Source: MGBC163016 sp964631345
Lineage (GTDB): Bacteria; Actinomycetota; Coriobacteriia; Coriobacteriales; Eggerthellaceae
DNA: 64,000 nt
Assembly (NCBI GenBank): GCA_964631345.1
Contig: CAZVWE010000009.1
Span: 1 to 64,000 of the forward strand
Direction: 5' to 3'
Shown piece after piece: positions 36,179 through 45,295 of the stretch. The position numbers were made by a program, and so were the translations under genes. The notes beneath the pieces were generated by a model. The model was not told the origin of the DNA. It saw only the letters and a program-made list of their open reading frames with translations, and ran no database searches. Each line of letters starts with the position of its first letter. Position 1 is the first letter of the stretch.

Positions 36179-37045
36179 ATGGCAGAAAGAAAGCAGGCAA
36201 TGCTGATTTTTAGCAAGCCTCCTAAAGCTGGAATGGTGAAGACTCGTCTAACAAAGCAAAACGGTGGAATTCTTACAGATGAGCAGGCTGCGCAATTTTT
36301 TAAGTACTGTCTTTATGATGTATGTGAAATGGCAATGCATTCGCTTATTGAACTTCAGCGTGAAAACGATGAACTTGTTGCAAATGATCCAACCGCAGAC
36401 AAGATTACATATGATTTTGTAATTTCTACAACCCCGCAATCAGATGTCGATCTCATGAAAGAAACCATGGATGCGATTGGTCCTTGGCCTATGGAGATTA
36501 CATATCTGACTGATAAGGGTTCAACTTTTGACGATCATTTTGATGATGCACATAAGCAGCTCTATGACATGGGATACGAGCATGTTGTATCTATTGCAGG
36601 AGATATCCCAACTATGCCAAAATCTCATCTCAAGCAAGCATTTCAGTGGCTTGATTACTTCCATTCTCAAGGAACTCCAGGCTTTGTGGTGGCGCCTTGT
36701 CAAGAATGCGGAACCTCTCTTACAGGTCTTTCGTTTGACACACCAATCAATCACCAGGGTGTTTATTACAACTTAAATGGCACTCCCGCACTTGATGCTT
36801 ATATGGCAAAAGTTGAAGAGACGGGTGTTCCTGTTGCGTATCTAGATCCTGTGGCAGACATTGATGAGACAACCGATCTTGCTCATGCGATTTCTTGCAT
36901 GCGTGCTATCAAACATGGTGCGGAATTGCAAAATGAGCTTTTTGTACCAAGGCGTGTTATGTCATGGTGTGATTACATGGGGATCACTGTATCTACACCT
37001 CCAAATGAGGAGCACGATCCGCGTCAATATATCGATCAGGACTAG
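36179..37045 (+). CDS. DUF2064 (TIGR04282-like) glycosyl/nucleotidyl transferase-fold protein
   Basis: The N-terminus MLIFSKPPKAGMVKTRLT matches the DUF2064/TIGR04282 group, a GT-A-fold family related in shape to MobA and CofC nucleotidyltransferases. SIAGDIPTMPKSHLKQAF supplies the Asp-containing sugar-nucleotide or metal site. TIGR04282 members were described as transferases next to certain radical SAM genes and some act in arsenosugar biosynthesis. Here a radical SAM gene follows at once, and two Mo/W enzymes precede it, so a role in building a cofactor or a modified small molecule is possible. The 288-residue length is longer than the usual 200-220 because of a 50-residue C-terminal extension. 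GTGAAAGGG precedes ATG 36179. Confidence 0.82.
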   Translation: MAERKQAMLIFSKPPKAGMVKTRLTKQNGGILTDEQAAQFFKYCLYDVCEMAMHSLIELQRENDELVANDPTADKITYDFVISTTPQSDVDLMKETMDAIGPWPMEITYLTDKGSTFDDHFDDAHKQLYDMGYEHVVSIAGDIPTMPKSHLKQAFQWLDYFHSQGTPGFVVAPCQECGTSLTGLSFDTPINHQGVYYNLNGTPALDAYMAKVEETGVPVAYLDPVADIDETTDLAHAISCMRAIKHGAELQNELFVPRRVMSWCDYMGITVSTPPNEEHDPRQYIDQD

Positions 37046-37059
37046 ATCAGGAATTTTTG

Positions 37060-38373
37060 ATGGAAAATCGCAGACATATAGACGACACAAAAGCACTTTG
37101 TCCACATTGCTTAGAAGAGCTTCCTGCAGAGATATATGCAGATGAAAACAATGTTGTTTGGATGACAAGAACATGCCCTAGTCATGGCACACTCGATACT
37201 AGGATGTGGCCTGATGCTGATCATTATGAGTGGTTGCTAAGTGAGCAGTTTGAAAAGACTCCACCAGAAAATCCAATAGCTGCTACAGATAAATGTCCAT
37301 TTGGATGCGGAACGTGTGCTCGCCATGAACGACGTGGCACGTTATTGGAAATTGAAGTCACAAGAAACTGCAATCTTCACTGTCCAGTTTGCTTTGCAAG
37401 TTCCGAAAGTGGCGAATATGACCCCACTATGGATGAGATACGGGCGATGTATCAAACCATCAAAGATGCGGTTGGAATTGATGGTGCAGTCCAACTTACA
37501 GGTGGAGAACCTACATGTAGAAATGACCTTGCAGACATTGTCCGCATGGGAAGAGAGATGGGCTTTTGGGGAATAGAGGTAAACACAAACGGCCTTGTAA
37601 TCGCATCGCGTCCAGGGTATTTAGAGGATTTGGTTGCAGCTGGACTTACAGGTGTTTATCTTTCATTCGATGGCCTTTCAGGGGATGTCTATGAGACAAC
37701 TTGTGGACGCGATATTTTAGATGTGAAGCTTAAGGCAATTGAGCGTTGCAGAGAAGTTGGAATTCAAGTTGTGTTATCCGTTGCTGTGGTTGCAGGTCTT
37801 AACGATTCACAGCTTGGGGATTTGCTTAGATTTTCGCTTGAGAATTCCGATGTGGTTGCAGGGCTTGCACTGCAACCTGCATTTACATCTGGGCGCTTTA
37901 CGGCTAAGCGCGCGATGCCCATGTCTGCAGGGGATGTGATATTTGATCTTGCTGAGCAATCGGATGGACTCTTAGATGTTAAAGACATTTGGCCGCTTGG
38001 GTGTTCAAATCCACTCTGCGACACAGGGGTGTTTTTGGTTAAAGATACAAACAGTCCTCATCCAAGCGGATTTTATCCAGCAACTCAGATGATGACTATG
38101 GAAGAATATAGACAGGGCTACAGCCCTGATTCTCCTCAAGGGTCAGTATTTTTAGATATCCTTGCTAAAAAAGGAGTTAGGGTAACAGATGGCCTTTCAG
38201 TGATCATCATGAATTACATGGATGCTGTAAATATGGATACACAACGTCTTCGCGAGTGCTCGATGATGGTTACAGTGCCAGACGGTCGTGCTATTCCATT
38301 TTGCTCATATCATTTAACTGATTCGAGCGGAAAACGAATCTATCCACCATGGTGTAAAGATATTAACGAGTAA
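37060..38373 (+). CDS. Radical SAM protein, COG1964-like
   Basis: The radical SAM cluster motif CNLHCPVC (C104, C108, C111) is followed by LTGGEPTCR and EVNTNGLV, as in MoaA-like enzymes. The N-terminus has paired cysteines (CPHC at 14-17, C39 in TCPSHG) and a CPFGCGTC group at 79-86, the arrangement of COG1964 proteins such as MJ0619 and the tetraether-lipid synthase group, where extra clusters or zinc bind. Cysteines near the C-terminus (LGCSNPLC, CSYH, PWC) may hold an auxiliary cluster. The reaction is unknown. ATG 37060 is preferred over the TTG three bases upstream. It follows the DUF2064 gene by 14 bases, so the two are co-expressed. Confidence 0.87.
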   Translation: MENRRHIDDTKALCPHCLEELPAEIYADENNVVWMTRTCPSHGTLDTRMWPDADHYEWLLSEQFEKTPPENPIAATDKCPFGCGTCARHERRGTLLEIEVTRNCNLHCPVCFASSESGEYDPTMDEIRAMYQTIKDAVGIDGAVQLTGGEPTCRNDLADIVRMGREMGFWGIEVNTNGLVIASRPGYLEDLVAAGLTGVYLSFDGLSGDVYETTCGRDILDVKLKAIERCREVGIQVVLSVAVVAGLNDSQLGDLLRFSLENSDVVAGLALQPAFTSGRFTAKRAMPMSAGDVIFDLAEQSDGLLDVKDIWPLGCSNPLCDTGVFLVKDTNSPHPSGFYPATQMMTMEEYRQGYSPDSPQGSVFLDILAKKGVRVTDGLSVIIMNYMDAVNMDTQRLRECSMMVTVPDGRAIPFCSYHLTDSSGKRIYPPWCKDINE

Positions 38374-38381
38374 GCTGACAG

Positions 38382-38813
38382 ATGGTTGATGAACTTTTCT
38401 ATATAAGAGATGCTCGAGCTGAAGACAAGCCTTATATCGATGCATATATGGCGCTAGAGGGCATGGACAATTTTGAAAGTTTGAAAGGTGTCCGAGTTGC
38501 AGCTAATGCAGATGATGAATGCGTTGGATTTATTCGAATAGATACAGGCAAAAATGAGCGTGCTCATGTAAACCCTGTTGTTGTCTATTCGGATTGGCGC
38601 GGATATGGTGTTGGTAAAGCTTTAGTTGAAGATGCGATTGCAAAATATGGAAAACTTTGGCTTGTAGCTAGAGGATATGCAATCGAGTTTTATGAAAAGC
38701 TAGGTTTTACGGCATGTGGATGGGATGATGTCGATTTAACCGTAACAGAGGATTGCGAAAACTGCACTATTAGAAGTGAATGCAATCCTCTGCCAATGTC
38801 ATACGGAAATTAA
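38382..38813 (+). CDS. GNAT-family N-acetyltransferase
   Basis: A 143-residue acetyltransferase fold. The acetyl-CoA-binding motif is SDWRGYGVGKALVEDAI, followed by the usual FYEKLGFTACG end. A cysteine-bearing tail (CENCTIRSEC) is unusual for GNAT proteins and could bind a metal ion. The gene starts eight bases after the radical SAM stop and closes the Mo-enzyme operon, so its target is probably a product or protein of that pathway. The substrate is unknown. Confidence 0.85.
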   Translation: MVDELFYIRDARAEDKPYIDAYMALEGMDNFESLKGVRVAANADDECVGFIRIDTGKNERAHVNPVVVYSDWRGYGVGKALVEDAIAKYGKLWLVARGYAIEFYEKLGFTACGWDDVDLTVTEDCENCTIRSECNPLPMSYGN

Positions 38814-38874
38814 ACGCGAACGCTAATATGAACGTCTTTAGTATGAGCCTAAGACAAAAGTCTAGTTGTTGGGA

Positions 38875-39312
38875 CTAATTAGTGTGTGAACAGCGCGGTG
38901 TTGGTGGAAGATCGATCCCTAATGCATTTGCAGCTTCCACACGCAACTCTTCAATAGTTAGTTCATAGCATGCAAGTGCATCAATCCAGCGTCTTAAACA
39001 GTTAAATCCTTTGTCAGTTAGAGAAAACATTCTTTTTGCTGAACCCTCGCTTGGTGTTTCCCATTCAGAGGTTACTAGTCCAGATTTTTCCATGCGCTTA
39101 AGTGCTCGATAAATTCCCGTCGCGTCAGGTTTTTTGCCTCCAAACATGGGGGATTTAGCTGCTTCTTGGACAATTACATACCCATGCATAGGTTTTCCAC
39201 TTCTTGCGAGTATGGAAAGGATTGTTGGTTGAGAAAGCCTATTTAGCGATTTGCCAAGCTCGGCGCATTCCTTCATGTCTTCGTCGGATTTTGGATGGCA
39301 AGAACTCCACAT
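38875..39312 (-). CDS. PadR-family transcriptional regulator
   Basis: The winged helix-turn-helix of PadR proteins is visible: SQPTILSILARSGKPMHGYV, GIYRALKRMEKSGLVTSEWE and KRMFSLTDKGFNCLRRWI. The 145-residue length and a short C-terminal helix fit the small PadR subfamily-1 form. The gene converges with the Mo-enzyme operon, so it is a candidate regulator of it. PadR proteins often sense phenolic compounds, which would fit an aromatic substrate, but this is inference. On the minus strand AAGGGA lies upstream of ATG 39312. The interval to glmS (39313-39545) shows no further gene. Confidence 0.88.
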   Translation of the reverse strand: MWSSCHPKSDEDMKECAELGKSLNRLSQPTILSILARSGKPMHGYVIVQEAAKSPMFGGKKPDATGIYRALKRMEKSGLVTSEWETPSEGSAKRMFSLTDKGFNCLRRWIDALACYELTIEELRVEAANALGIDLPPTPRCSHTN

Positions 39313-39545
39313 TTAATCTACCTATCCCTTCTCGCCAATTTGGTCTGATAACGCTTAATTGATAATGTTTGATATGGTCTAATTGTAGCAACAACCAAGA
39401 TGCATTCATAAAAATTTGTGCAAGTTGGCAAGTGGAAATAACTTATATCCGATAATCTGGCCAAATTATGCTTGCAGGCAGGTAAGCTTCCTTCATGGAT
39501 TAAAATGCTCTTACCGGCTAAAACATACTATAAAAGGAGCTGCCA

Positions 39546-41477
39546 GTGTGTGGAATCGTTGGTTATACGGGAAGAAAAAAGGCTGCACCCGTTTTAATAG
39601 AGGGACTTAAAAGGCTGGAATACAGAGGATATGACTCTGCTGGTATCGCTATTATCGAAGACGACAAAATTGAAACTATTCGTCGCAAAGGAAAAGTATC
39701 CCAGTTAGAGCAGACCCTTTCTCATTTCGATCTTGAGGGACAATGTGGAATAGGGCATACGCGCTGGGCTACGCATGGAAAGCCTTCTGAGGCAAACGCA
39801 CATCCACATCTATCGTGTGCGGGAGATATTGCTATCGTCCATAACGGCATTATTGAGAATTTCCAAGAATTAAAGCAAATGCTTGAGGGACGTGGACATA
39901 CATTTAGAAGTTCAACGGATTCTGAGGTTATTGCTCATTTAATTGAGGATGCGTATTCGCAATTAACTTTTGATACATCAAGCGATGATGACGTTTTAGA
40001 CGCAATGGGCAGAAGAGTGAACAGGCAGCCAAAATATGGCGTTGAGAGGGGAGAACCAAGTCTGCTTGCACAAGCTGTTAATATGGCCACATCATGTCTT
40101 GTTGGGTCTTATGGACTTGCTGTAATTAGTGATTTTGAGCCTGGAGTTTTGGTTTGCGCACGCAAAGATTCTCCGATTGTTGTTGGTTTTGATGTAGATG
40201 GTGCCTATATGGCAAGTGATCTAACTGCACTTGCTGGACGTGTTGCGCAGGCATATGTTCTTGAAGATGGTCAAGTTGCAGAATTGGCCTCAAGTACGAT
40301 TTCTGTTTTTGATCGCGTAAACGATGCGCTTGTTCCTGCTACGTATAGCATGGTTGCAATCGAATGGAGCGCAGATCAAACTGAAAAAGACGGATATCCC
40401 GATTTCATGCTCAAAGAAATCAATGAGCAACCTCGTGTTATTCGCGATACTCTTGCAGGTAGACTCGTTGGGGATTCTCTAGTTATTGATGAGCTGGATA
40501 TGACCCACGAAGAACTTAATCTAATAGATCGTGTATATATCATTGCGTGTGGAACAAGCTATCATGCAGGCCTTATTGCGAAAAATATGATTGAGGCTTG
40601 GGCGCGTATTCCAACTGAAGTTGAAGTAGCAAGTGAATTCAGATATAGAAATCCAATTATCACGCCTACAACACTTGTAGTTGCTGTATCTCAATCAGGT
40701 GAAACCGCAGACACTCTTGCTGCGATACGCGATGCAAAAATAAAGGGCGCAAGGGTTTTTGGTATTACTAATGTGGCAGGATCCCCTGTGGCTAGAGAAT
40801 CCGATGGCGTTATATATACAAAAGCGAACAAAGAAATTGCTGTTGCATCTACAAAAAGCTTTTTAGGTCAGGTGATCTCTCTTTCGCTTCTAGCTATGCT
40901 GTTGGGGCAAAGCAAAGGAAAGCTTACAACCGGGCAAGTGAGATTGCTTTTTACTGAACTGGCCGACACTGCATCTCAGGTAGAGACAATACTTGCGAAT
41001 ACATCTGCAATCGATGAGGCAGCTCTTGCTTGCAAAGACGCAAAGAGTGCTCTTTTTGTTGGACGTGGAATGGGCGCAGCTGTTGCTACCGAAGGTGCTT
41101 TAAAACTCAAAGAAATAAGTTATCTTCATGCTGAGGCATATTCTGCAGGAGAAATGAAACATGGACCTATTGCTTTGATAGATGAGGGCTTTCCTGTGAT
41201 TGCAATAGCTACAAAGAGTCCAACATATGACAAAGTCGTATCTAACCTTCAAGAGGCTAAAGCTAGAGGGGCGATGATTGTTGCGATTGCAACAGAAGGT
41301 GATAACGAAATCAAAAAGCATGCTGACTATGTAATTTACATTCCGAAGGTAAGAGATGCCCTTTCTGCTATTACAGCTACGGTTCCTTTGCAACTGTTTG
41401 CGCGGTCAATAGCGCGTCTTCGGGGATGTGATGTTGATCAGCCTAGAAATCTCGCGAAATCAGTGACGGTGGAATAG
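39546..41477 (+). CDS. glmS: Glutamine-fructose-6-phosphate aminotransferase
   Basis: Makes glucosamine-6-phosphate from fructose-6-phosphate and glutamine, the first step toward UDP-GlcNAc and peptidoglycan. The N-terminal glutaminase starts with the catalytic Cys2 (MCGIVGY) and has HTRWATHG. Two SIS sugar-isomerase domains follow (ACGTSYHAGL, VSQSGETADT; GRGMGAAVATEGALKLKEISYLHAEAY), ending DQPRNLAKSVTVE, the usual terminal Lys being in that motif. The length of 643 residues includes a slightly longer glutaminase-SIS linker than in E. coli (609). GTG start with AAAAGGAG upstream. No glmS ribozyme was recognised in the leader. Confidence 0.97.
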   Translation: MCGIVGYTGRKKAAPVLIEGLKRLEYRGYDSAGIAIIEDDKIETIRRKGKVSQLEQTLSHFDLEGQCGIGHTRWATHGKPSEANAHPHLSCAGDIAIVHNGIIENFQELKQMLEGRGHTFRSSTDSEVIAHLIEDAYSQLTFDTSSDDDVLDAMGRRVNRQPKYGVERGEPSLLAQAVNMATSCLVGSYGLAVISDFEPGVLVCARKDSPIVVGFDVDGAYMASDLTALAGRVAQAYVLEDGQVAELASSTISVFDRVNDALVPATYSMVAIEWSADQTEKDGYPDFMLKEINEQPRVIRDTLAGRLVGDSLVIDELDMTHEELNLIDRVYIIACGTSYHAGLIAKNMIEAWARIPTEVEVASEFRYRNPIITPTTLVVAVSQSGETADTLAAIRDAKIKGARVFGITNVAGSPVARESDGVIYTKANKEIAVASTKSFLGQVISLSLLAMLLGQSKGKLTTGQVRLLFTELADTASQVETILANTSAIDEAALACKDAKSALFVGRGMGAAVATEGALKLKEISYLHAEAYSAGEMKHGPIALIDEGFPVIAIATKSPTYDKVVSNLQEAKARGAMIVAIATEGDNEIKKHADYVIYIPKVRDALSAITATVPLQLFARSIARLRGCDVDQPRNLAKSVTVE

Positions 41478-41480
41478 ACG

Positions 41481-42014
41481 ATGGCACGATCTAAAAAAGC
41501 GCAAGCAGCTATTGAGGATGCATTATCGCTTAGATATTCAACGGGCAAAGTTGGTCTTGGCGTTGATCTTGTAGAGATCGATAGAATGAGGCGCATCTTG
41601 TCTCGTACGCAGACCTTCAAGGAGAAGATGTTCTCAGAGGGTGAGCGAAATTACTGCGATAAAAAAGCAGATCCAGCTGTGCATTATGCTGCCCGGTTTG
41701 CTGCAAAAGAGGCAGTTGTCAAGGCACTTGGTTGTGGTTTTGCAAACGGCATAGGTGTTTTGGATATCGAAGTTGTTTTAAACGACGCTGGAAAACCTGA
41801 AATTGTTTTATCTGGATGCGCATTAAACGTAGCAAACGATCTCGGGATTATTGATATCCCTGTATCTTTGTCGCATACAAAAAGGGATGCTATAGCTTGT
41901 GCGATTGCGATAACCGAAAAATCTCAGGAAGCCAAAGAAGCTAAACGTGATCCTGCGCGAGAGCTTGCTCAAAAGTTTAAAGAGACAAAGGCAATTCTTG
42001 ATGAGCTCAATTGA
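41481..42014 (+). CDS. acpS: Holo-[acyl-carrier-protein] synthase
   Basis: Transfers 4'-phosphopantetheine from CoA to acyl carrier protein. The core GLGVDLVEIDRMRRIL holds the Mg-binding Asp, and ARFAAKEAVVKALGCGF the catalytic Glu/Lys pair; VSLSHTKRDAIACAI closes the domain. At 177 residues it is longer than the usual 120 because of a 22-residue N-terminal extension and a 30-residue charged C-terminal tail. It follows glmS by three bases and overlaps nnrD, forming a glmS-acpS-nnrD unit. Confidence 0.93.
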   Translation: MARSKKAQAAIEDALSLRYSTGKVGLGVDLVEIDRMRRILSRTQTFKEKMFSEGERNYCDKKADPAVHYAARFAAKEAVVKALGCGFANGIGVLDIEVVLNDAGKPEIVLSGCALNVANDLGIIDIPVSLSHTKRDAIACAIAITEKSQEAKEAKRDPARELAQKFKETKAILDELN

Positions 42015-43029
42015 TGTGGGATGCGATATTAACTCTAGCGGAGCTCTTAGATTTGAGGGTCTGGTAGACACTGCGGATGTTGAACTCATGGATGTTCCGT
42101 ATGATCAGGTGGCAAAAAAGCTTCCATGGCCAGATCGTTATGCAAATAAGTATTCCCGTGGAAAGTTAATCATTGTTGGTGGGTCTTCCGAATATCCAGG
42201 GGCAATGGTTTTGGCAGGATGCGCGGGTGAGCGCATGGGTGCTGGATATGTGGAGGAGTTTGCATCCCAAGATGCACTTTTTGCTATACATGCCCAATGC
42301 CCGACTATAGTTGCAAAACCATATCCAGTATCTGATGAGTTTGAAGAGATATTGCATGCTGGCAAATCCCCTAAAGCTTGTCTTTTGGGATCAGGTATTG
42401 AGGCAAGTAGGGATTTCGAAAAGTCTCTCTGTAAACAAGTTCTTTCCTCTTGTGATATTCCGCTTGTTGTAGATGGTGGGGCTATATCGGTTTTAAGTGA
42501 ACCAAGTGAACCTGCATTAGCAAAACAGATCTCTCGGCGCATAGGCCGGGGATTAGAAACTGTGATGACGCCGCACTTAGGGGAAGCTGCTCGCCTAGCT
42601 CATTCTGTAGGTTTATCGGTTCCTCAAGCGGCATCTGCTGCAAATGGACTTATAAAAATGAACCAGGAAGACATTGATAAAGGACTTTCTTCGTATGCAT
42701 ATAAGCTTTCTTTGGCCTACAGATCATGCATAGTTTTAAAAGGGCCTGTCACCTATATATGCGATGCGTATAAAACAAAGAGTGCAACTGTATGGGCGAT
42801 GCGTCTTGGAACATCAGCACTTGCAAAGGCTGGCACAGGTGATGTTCTTGCAGGAATGGTTGCGTCTTTGCTTGCTCAAGGACTAACCGCTTTAGATGCT
42901 TCAATGCTTGCAACGCTTCTTCATGCCCAGGCTGCAAGGCTTGCCTCATCAAAACTAACTGATATTTGTGTCTGTGCTAGTGATGTTATTAATTATCTAC
43001 CAGAGGCAATAAAGGAAATTAGACCTTAA
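42001..43029 (+). CDS. nnrD: ADP-dependent NAD(P)H-hydrate dehydratase (YjeF C-terminal domain only)
   Basis: Repairs hydrated NAD(P)H. The ribokinase-like fold is seen in SRGKLIIVGGSSEYPGAMVLAG, VDGGAISVL, a TPHLGEAARL motif and the GTGDVLAGMVASLLAQG phosphate-binding loop with its catalytic Asp. Only the dehydratase part is present; the epimerase (NnrE) domain that usually precedes it in fused proteins is absent, replaced by about 45 unrelated residues. ATG 42001 is preferred, overlapping the end of acpS; the frame is open from 41947. AcpS-NnrD adjacency is frequent in bacteria. Confidence 0.9.
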   Translation: MSSIDVGCDINSSGALRFEGLVDTADVELMDVPYDQVAKKLPWPDRYANKYSRGKLIIVGGSSEYPGAMVLAGCAGERMGAGYVEEFASQDALFAIHAQCPTIVAKPYPVSDEFEEILHAGKSPKACLLGSGIEASRDFEKSLCKQVLSSCDIPLVVDGGAISVLSEPSEPALAKQISRRIGRGLETVMTPHLGEAARLAHSVGLSVPQAASAANGLIKMNQEDIDKGLSSYAYKLSLAYRSCIVLKGPVTYICDAYKTKSATVWAMRLGTSALAKAGTGDVLAGMVASLLAQGLTALDASMLATLLHAQAARLASSKLTDICVCASDVINYLPEAIKEIRP

Positions 43030-43130
43030 GGCTGGAATTAAAAATCCTGAGATTCCATCTTATGCTGCGTCTTAGTGTTAAATCAATTTGTGGTTTTATT
43101 AAGACCGTTCATGCTTGGTTTTCTCGCGTG

Positions 43131-43136
43131 TATAAT
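43131..43136 (+). promoter_or_regulatory. Consensus -10 element (TATAAT) of a probably leaderless gene
   Basis: A perfect TATAAT with a weak -35, TTCATG (43108-43113), 17 bases upstream. Transcription should begin around 43143, at the ATG of the next gene (43145). No ribosome binding site lies before that ATG, which fits leaderless translation as is common in actinobacteria. Confidence 0.6.
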
Positions 43137-43144
43137 GCATGGTT

Positions 43145-45115
43145 ATGTCTAAAAATGGCTCAAAAAACAGAGGTATCGATCAAACTGATAGCGGAATTAA
43201 GTTAAAAGAATCTGAGCCGCTATCGGGAGAGCCTTATGTTCCTGTGGAAATTCCTAAGTCAGCTTCAGGAAAGCCGCAGAAAAGAAGGCTGAAGATACCT
43301 AAAGGAAATAAAGGAAAAGTCTCGCGTATGCCCGAGGCTCATGAGTCTGCACCCACAATCACTTCTCAAAATGATATAAACATAGGATCAGATCCTTCGC
43401 TTCATATTGTTTTGGAACCCTTAAAAGATCGTGAAGGGGATGAGAACGCCACCCTGGAGAGTTTTGTAGCGGGTTTTCCATCAATTCCAAAAACTATGAT
43501 TTTTGGCGAAGGAAAGTCAAAAGACGGCGAAAAAGTCAGTGAAGCGAATAAAGCGGCTCAAGTTAATGACGAAAATGATGCCGCTAAGACTCAGGCACTT
43601 GAGGATATTACAGCCCCAGGTTCAGCCGGAAAGACAATCCCTGTTCCGCTTCCTGGTTTACGCTTGAATTCTCAGCCTGGGCAGTCACAAGCCCAGGTGC
43701 AACCATTTTCTCCGCAGAATAATGGTCGGAAAGTACAACAAGTTGGACAAGTACAACAAGGTCAGTCTTTTAGTAGACAGGGGACAAATCAAGGCCAGTC
43801 ATTACCTAATGCATCAGGCGCTGTGCCTATGAATAGAAATCCCAGGAATTCAGGTTCAATAAAATCTGCCTCCAATAATTCTTTTCGGAATGCAACAAAT
43901 CAAATGCGCTCCGGAGGGTCTATTCCATTAAATAGTCCTAGGGCACATGCGGTGAATGGTTTTAAGCAAAGAGGTGCTAGCGCAAATCGCTTGCAAATGC
44001 CGCGCCCTGGAAATGTTGCACCTTCTGGAATACCTCAAACTCCATTTAGGCCATCAGTTTCTGCGCCTTTGCCTTGGCAAGTACCAATGCCAGGATATAT
44101 GCATGTAGGCAATGCTTCTAATGAGCGTTTTGCTGGCTATAAAAATATGGGACAAAATCGGCAGTCAACTCAATTTGGACAAACACCCAATCGATATGGT
44201 CAAGGGTTTTTTACAAATTCGTTTTCTCCGTATCCTGGAGCTGGAAGAGTTCCTCAAACTGGCGGCATGGGTAGAGGTGTCACTCAACCTGTATCGCAGC
44301 TCCGCCAAACTACACCGCAAATGCAAACTCCGCAAATGCAACAACCTCAGACTCAATATCAGCTGGGATCTGGTACAACGGGGTCTGGCACAACAGGGTC
44401 TGGGATGTCTGTACCCCAAGCATCTGGTGCTAATTCAAGCTATCATCAGGGTTCTCAGACTAATAATTTAGGATCTAGTAGTTCTAATCAACAGCATGAC
44501 GTAGAGGATTTTACAATCTTTGATAAACCTCCAGTTCCAATTTCTGTAGGCATGAAAACCGCAGATAGCAATCATAAGAAACGCCGCAAGGTTTTAATCG
44601 TTGTTGTTTTAGTAATTCTTATTGCAGCTGCAGTGGCTGTTGGATTTCTAATTAATACTGGCAGGTTAAATATACCTGGCGTTAACATTTCTGGTAATAC
44701 ATCCTCTGGTGATAATAATGTTTTGGTTGAGTCAAATACAAATGCTGACAACACATCAAATACCAATACAAGTACCGGGCCTTCAACATCTAATGGCGGC
44801 AGGGGATCAGTTGTCTATCAATACACTGCCCAAACCACAAAAGGCATTACGTTTTCTGTTGAGGAAACTGCAACATTTGACGAAGAGGGTAATTGTGCCA
44901 CTACCGTTATGAAAATGCGGTTCCCATCGGAAGAATCGGCACGTGAATATGCGGACAGTTTGTCTAGGGACTACGGTTCGAACATAACAATTGATAGTCA
45001 AGAAGGTCCAAACGTTACTGTGACTATCAATAATTCAAATCTTCATTTGAATAGAGAAGAGTACGAAAACGCACTTCGTTATAGTGTGGATGACCTAATC
45101 ATATTGAAGAAATAA
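43145..45115 (+). CDS. Large Pro/Gln/Asn-rich single-pass membrane protein, paralogue A
   Basis: No signal peptide. Residues 1-480 are low-complexity and predicted disordered: Lys-rich at first (KPQKRRLKIPKGNKGKV), then rich in Gln, Pro, Asn, Gly and Ser, with short repeats such as MQTPQMQ and SGTTGSGTTG. A basic KKRRK precedes one hydrophobic helix (VLIVVVLVILIAAAVAVGFLI), so the disordered part should be cytoplasmic and the C-terminus outside. After a Ser/Asn/Thr-rich spacer, the last about 100 residues form a folded-looking domain (YQYTAQTTKGITFSVEETATFDEEG ... in part) homologous by eye to the end of the protein at 45942-47749. ATG 43139 is an alternative start. I know of no function. Confidence 0.82.
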   Translation: MSKNGSKNRGIDQTDSGIKLKESEPLSGEPYVPVEIPKSASGKPQKRRLKIPKGNKGKVSRMPEAHESAPTITSQNDINIGSDPSLHIVLEPLKDREGDENATLESFVAGFPSIPKTMIFGEGKSKDGEKVSEANKAAQVNDENDAAKTQALEDITAPGSAGKTIPVPLPGLRLNSQPGQSQAQVQPFSPQNNGRKVQQVGQVQQGQSFSRQGTNQGQSLPNASGAVPMNRNPRNSGSIKSASNNSFRNATNQMRSGGSIPLNSPRAHAVNGFKQRGASANRLQMPRPGNVAPSGIPQTPFRPSVSAPLPWQVPMPGYMHVGNASNERFAGYKNMGQNRQSTQFGQTPNRYGQGFFTNSFSPYPGAGRVPQTGGMGRGVTQPVSQLRQTTPQMQTPQMQQPQTQYQLGSGTTGSGTTGSGMSVPQASGANSSYHQGSQTNNLGSSSSNQQHDVEDFTIFDKPPVPISVGMKTADSNHKKRRKVLIVVVLVILIAAAVAVGFLINTGRLNIPGVNISGNTSSGDNNVLVESNTNADNTSNTNTSTGPSTSNGGRGSVVYQYTAQTTKGITFSVEETATFDEEGNCATTVMKMRFPSEESAREYADSLSRDYGSNITIDSQEGPNVTVTINNSNLHLNREEYENALRYSVDDLIILKK

Positions 45116-45239
45116 TCAATCATAGAGTCTTTTATTGATTGTATTTATACGAAATAGGCAATTTATGGGTTTGACAAACCTTTTGCCGTTAATAATCTGA
45201 ACAAGTGTGCCCTAAAACCTACCGTCAGACTCACATTTC

Positions 45240-45248
45240 TGCTATGAT
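45240..45248 (+). promoter_or_regulatory. Extended -10 promoter before the middle gene of the paralogue cluster
   Basis: TGC followed by TATGAT, the same TGC-extended form seen before rpsA (15647) and before the P60 gene (63110). The expected start site gives a leader of about 40 bases ending in AAAGGAG. Confidence 0.5.
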
Positions 45249-45295
45249 TACCTAGTATTCTCAGACGCACAATTAACGGTAAAGGAGAATGGAAG

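Noticed and set aside
39313..39545. glmS ribozyme
   Set aside because: No AGCGCC core or matching pseudoknot arrangement was seen upstream of glmS; only a good ribosome site.
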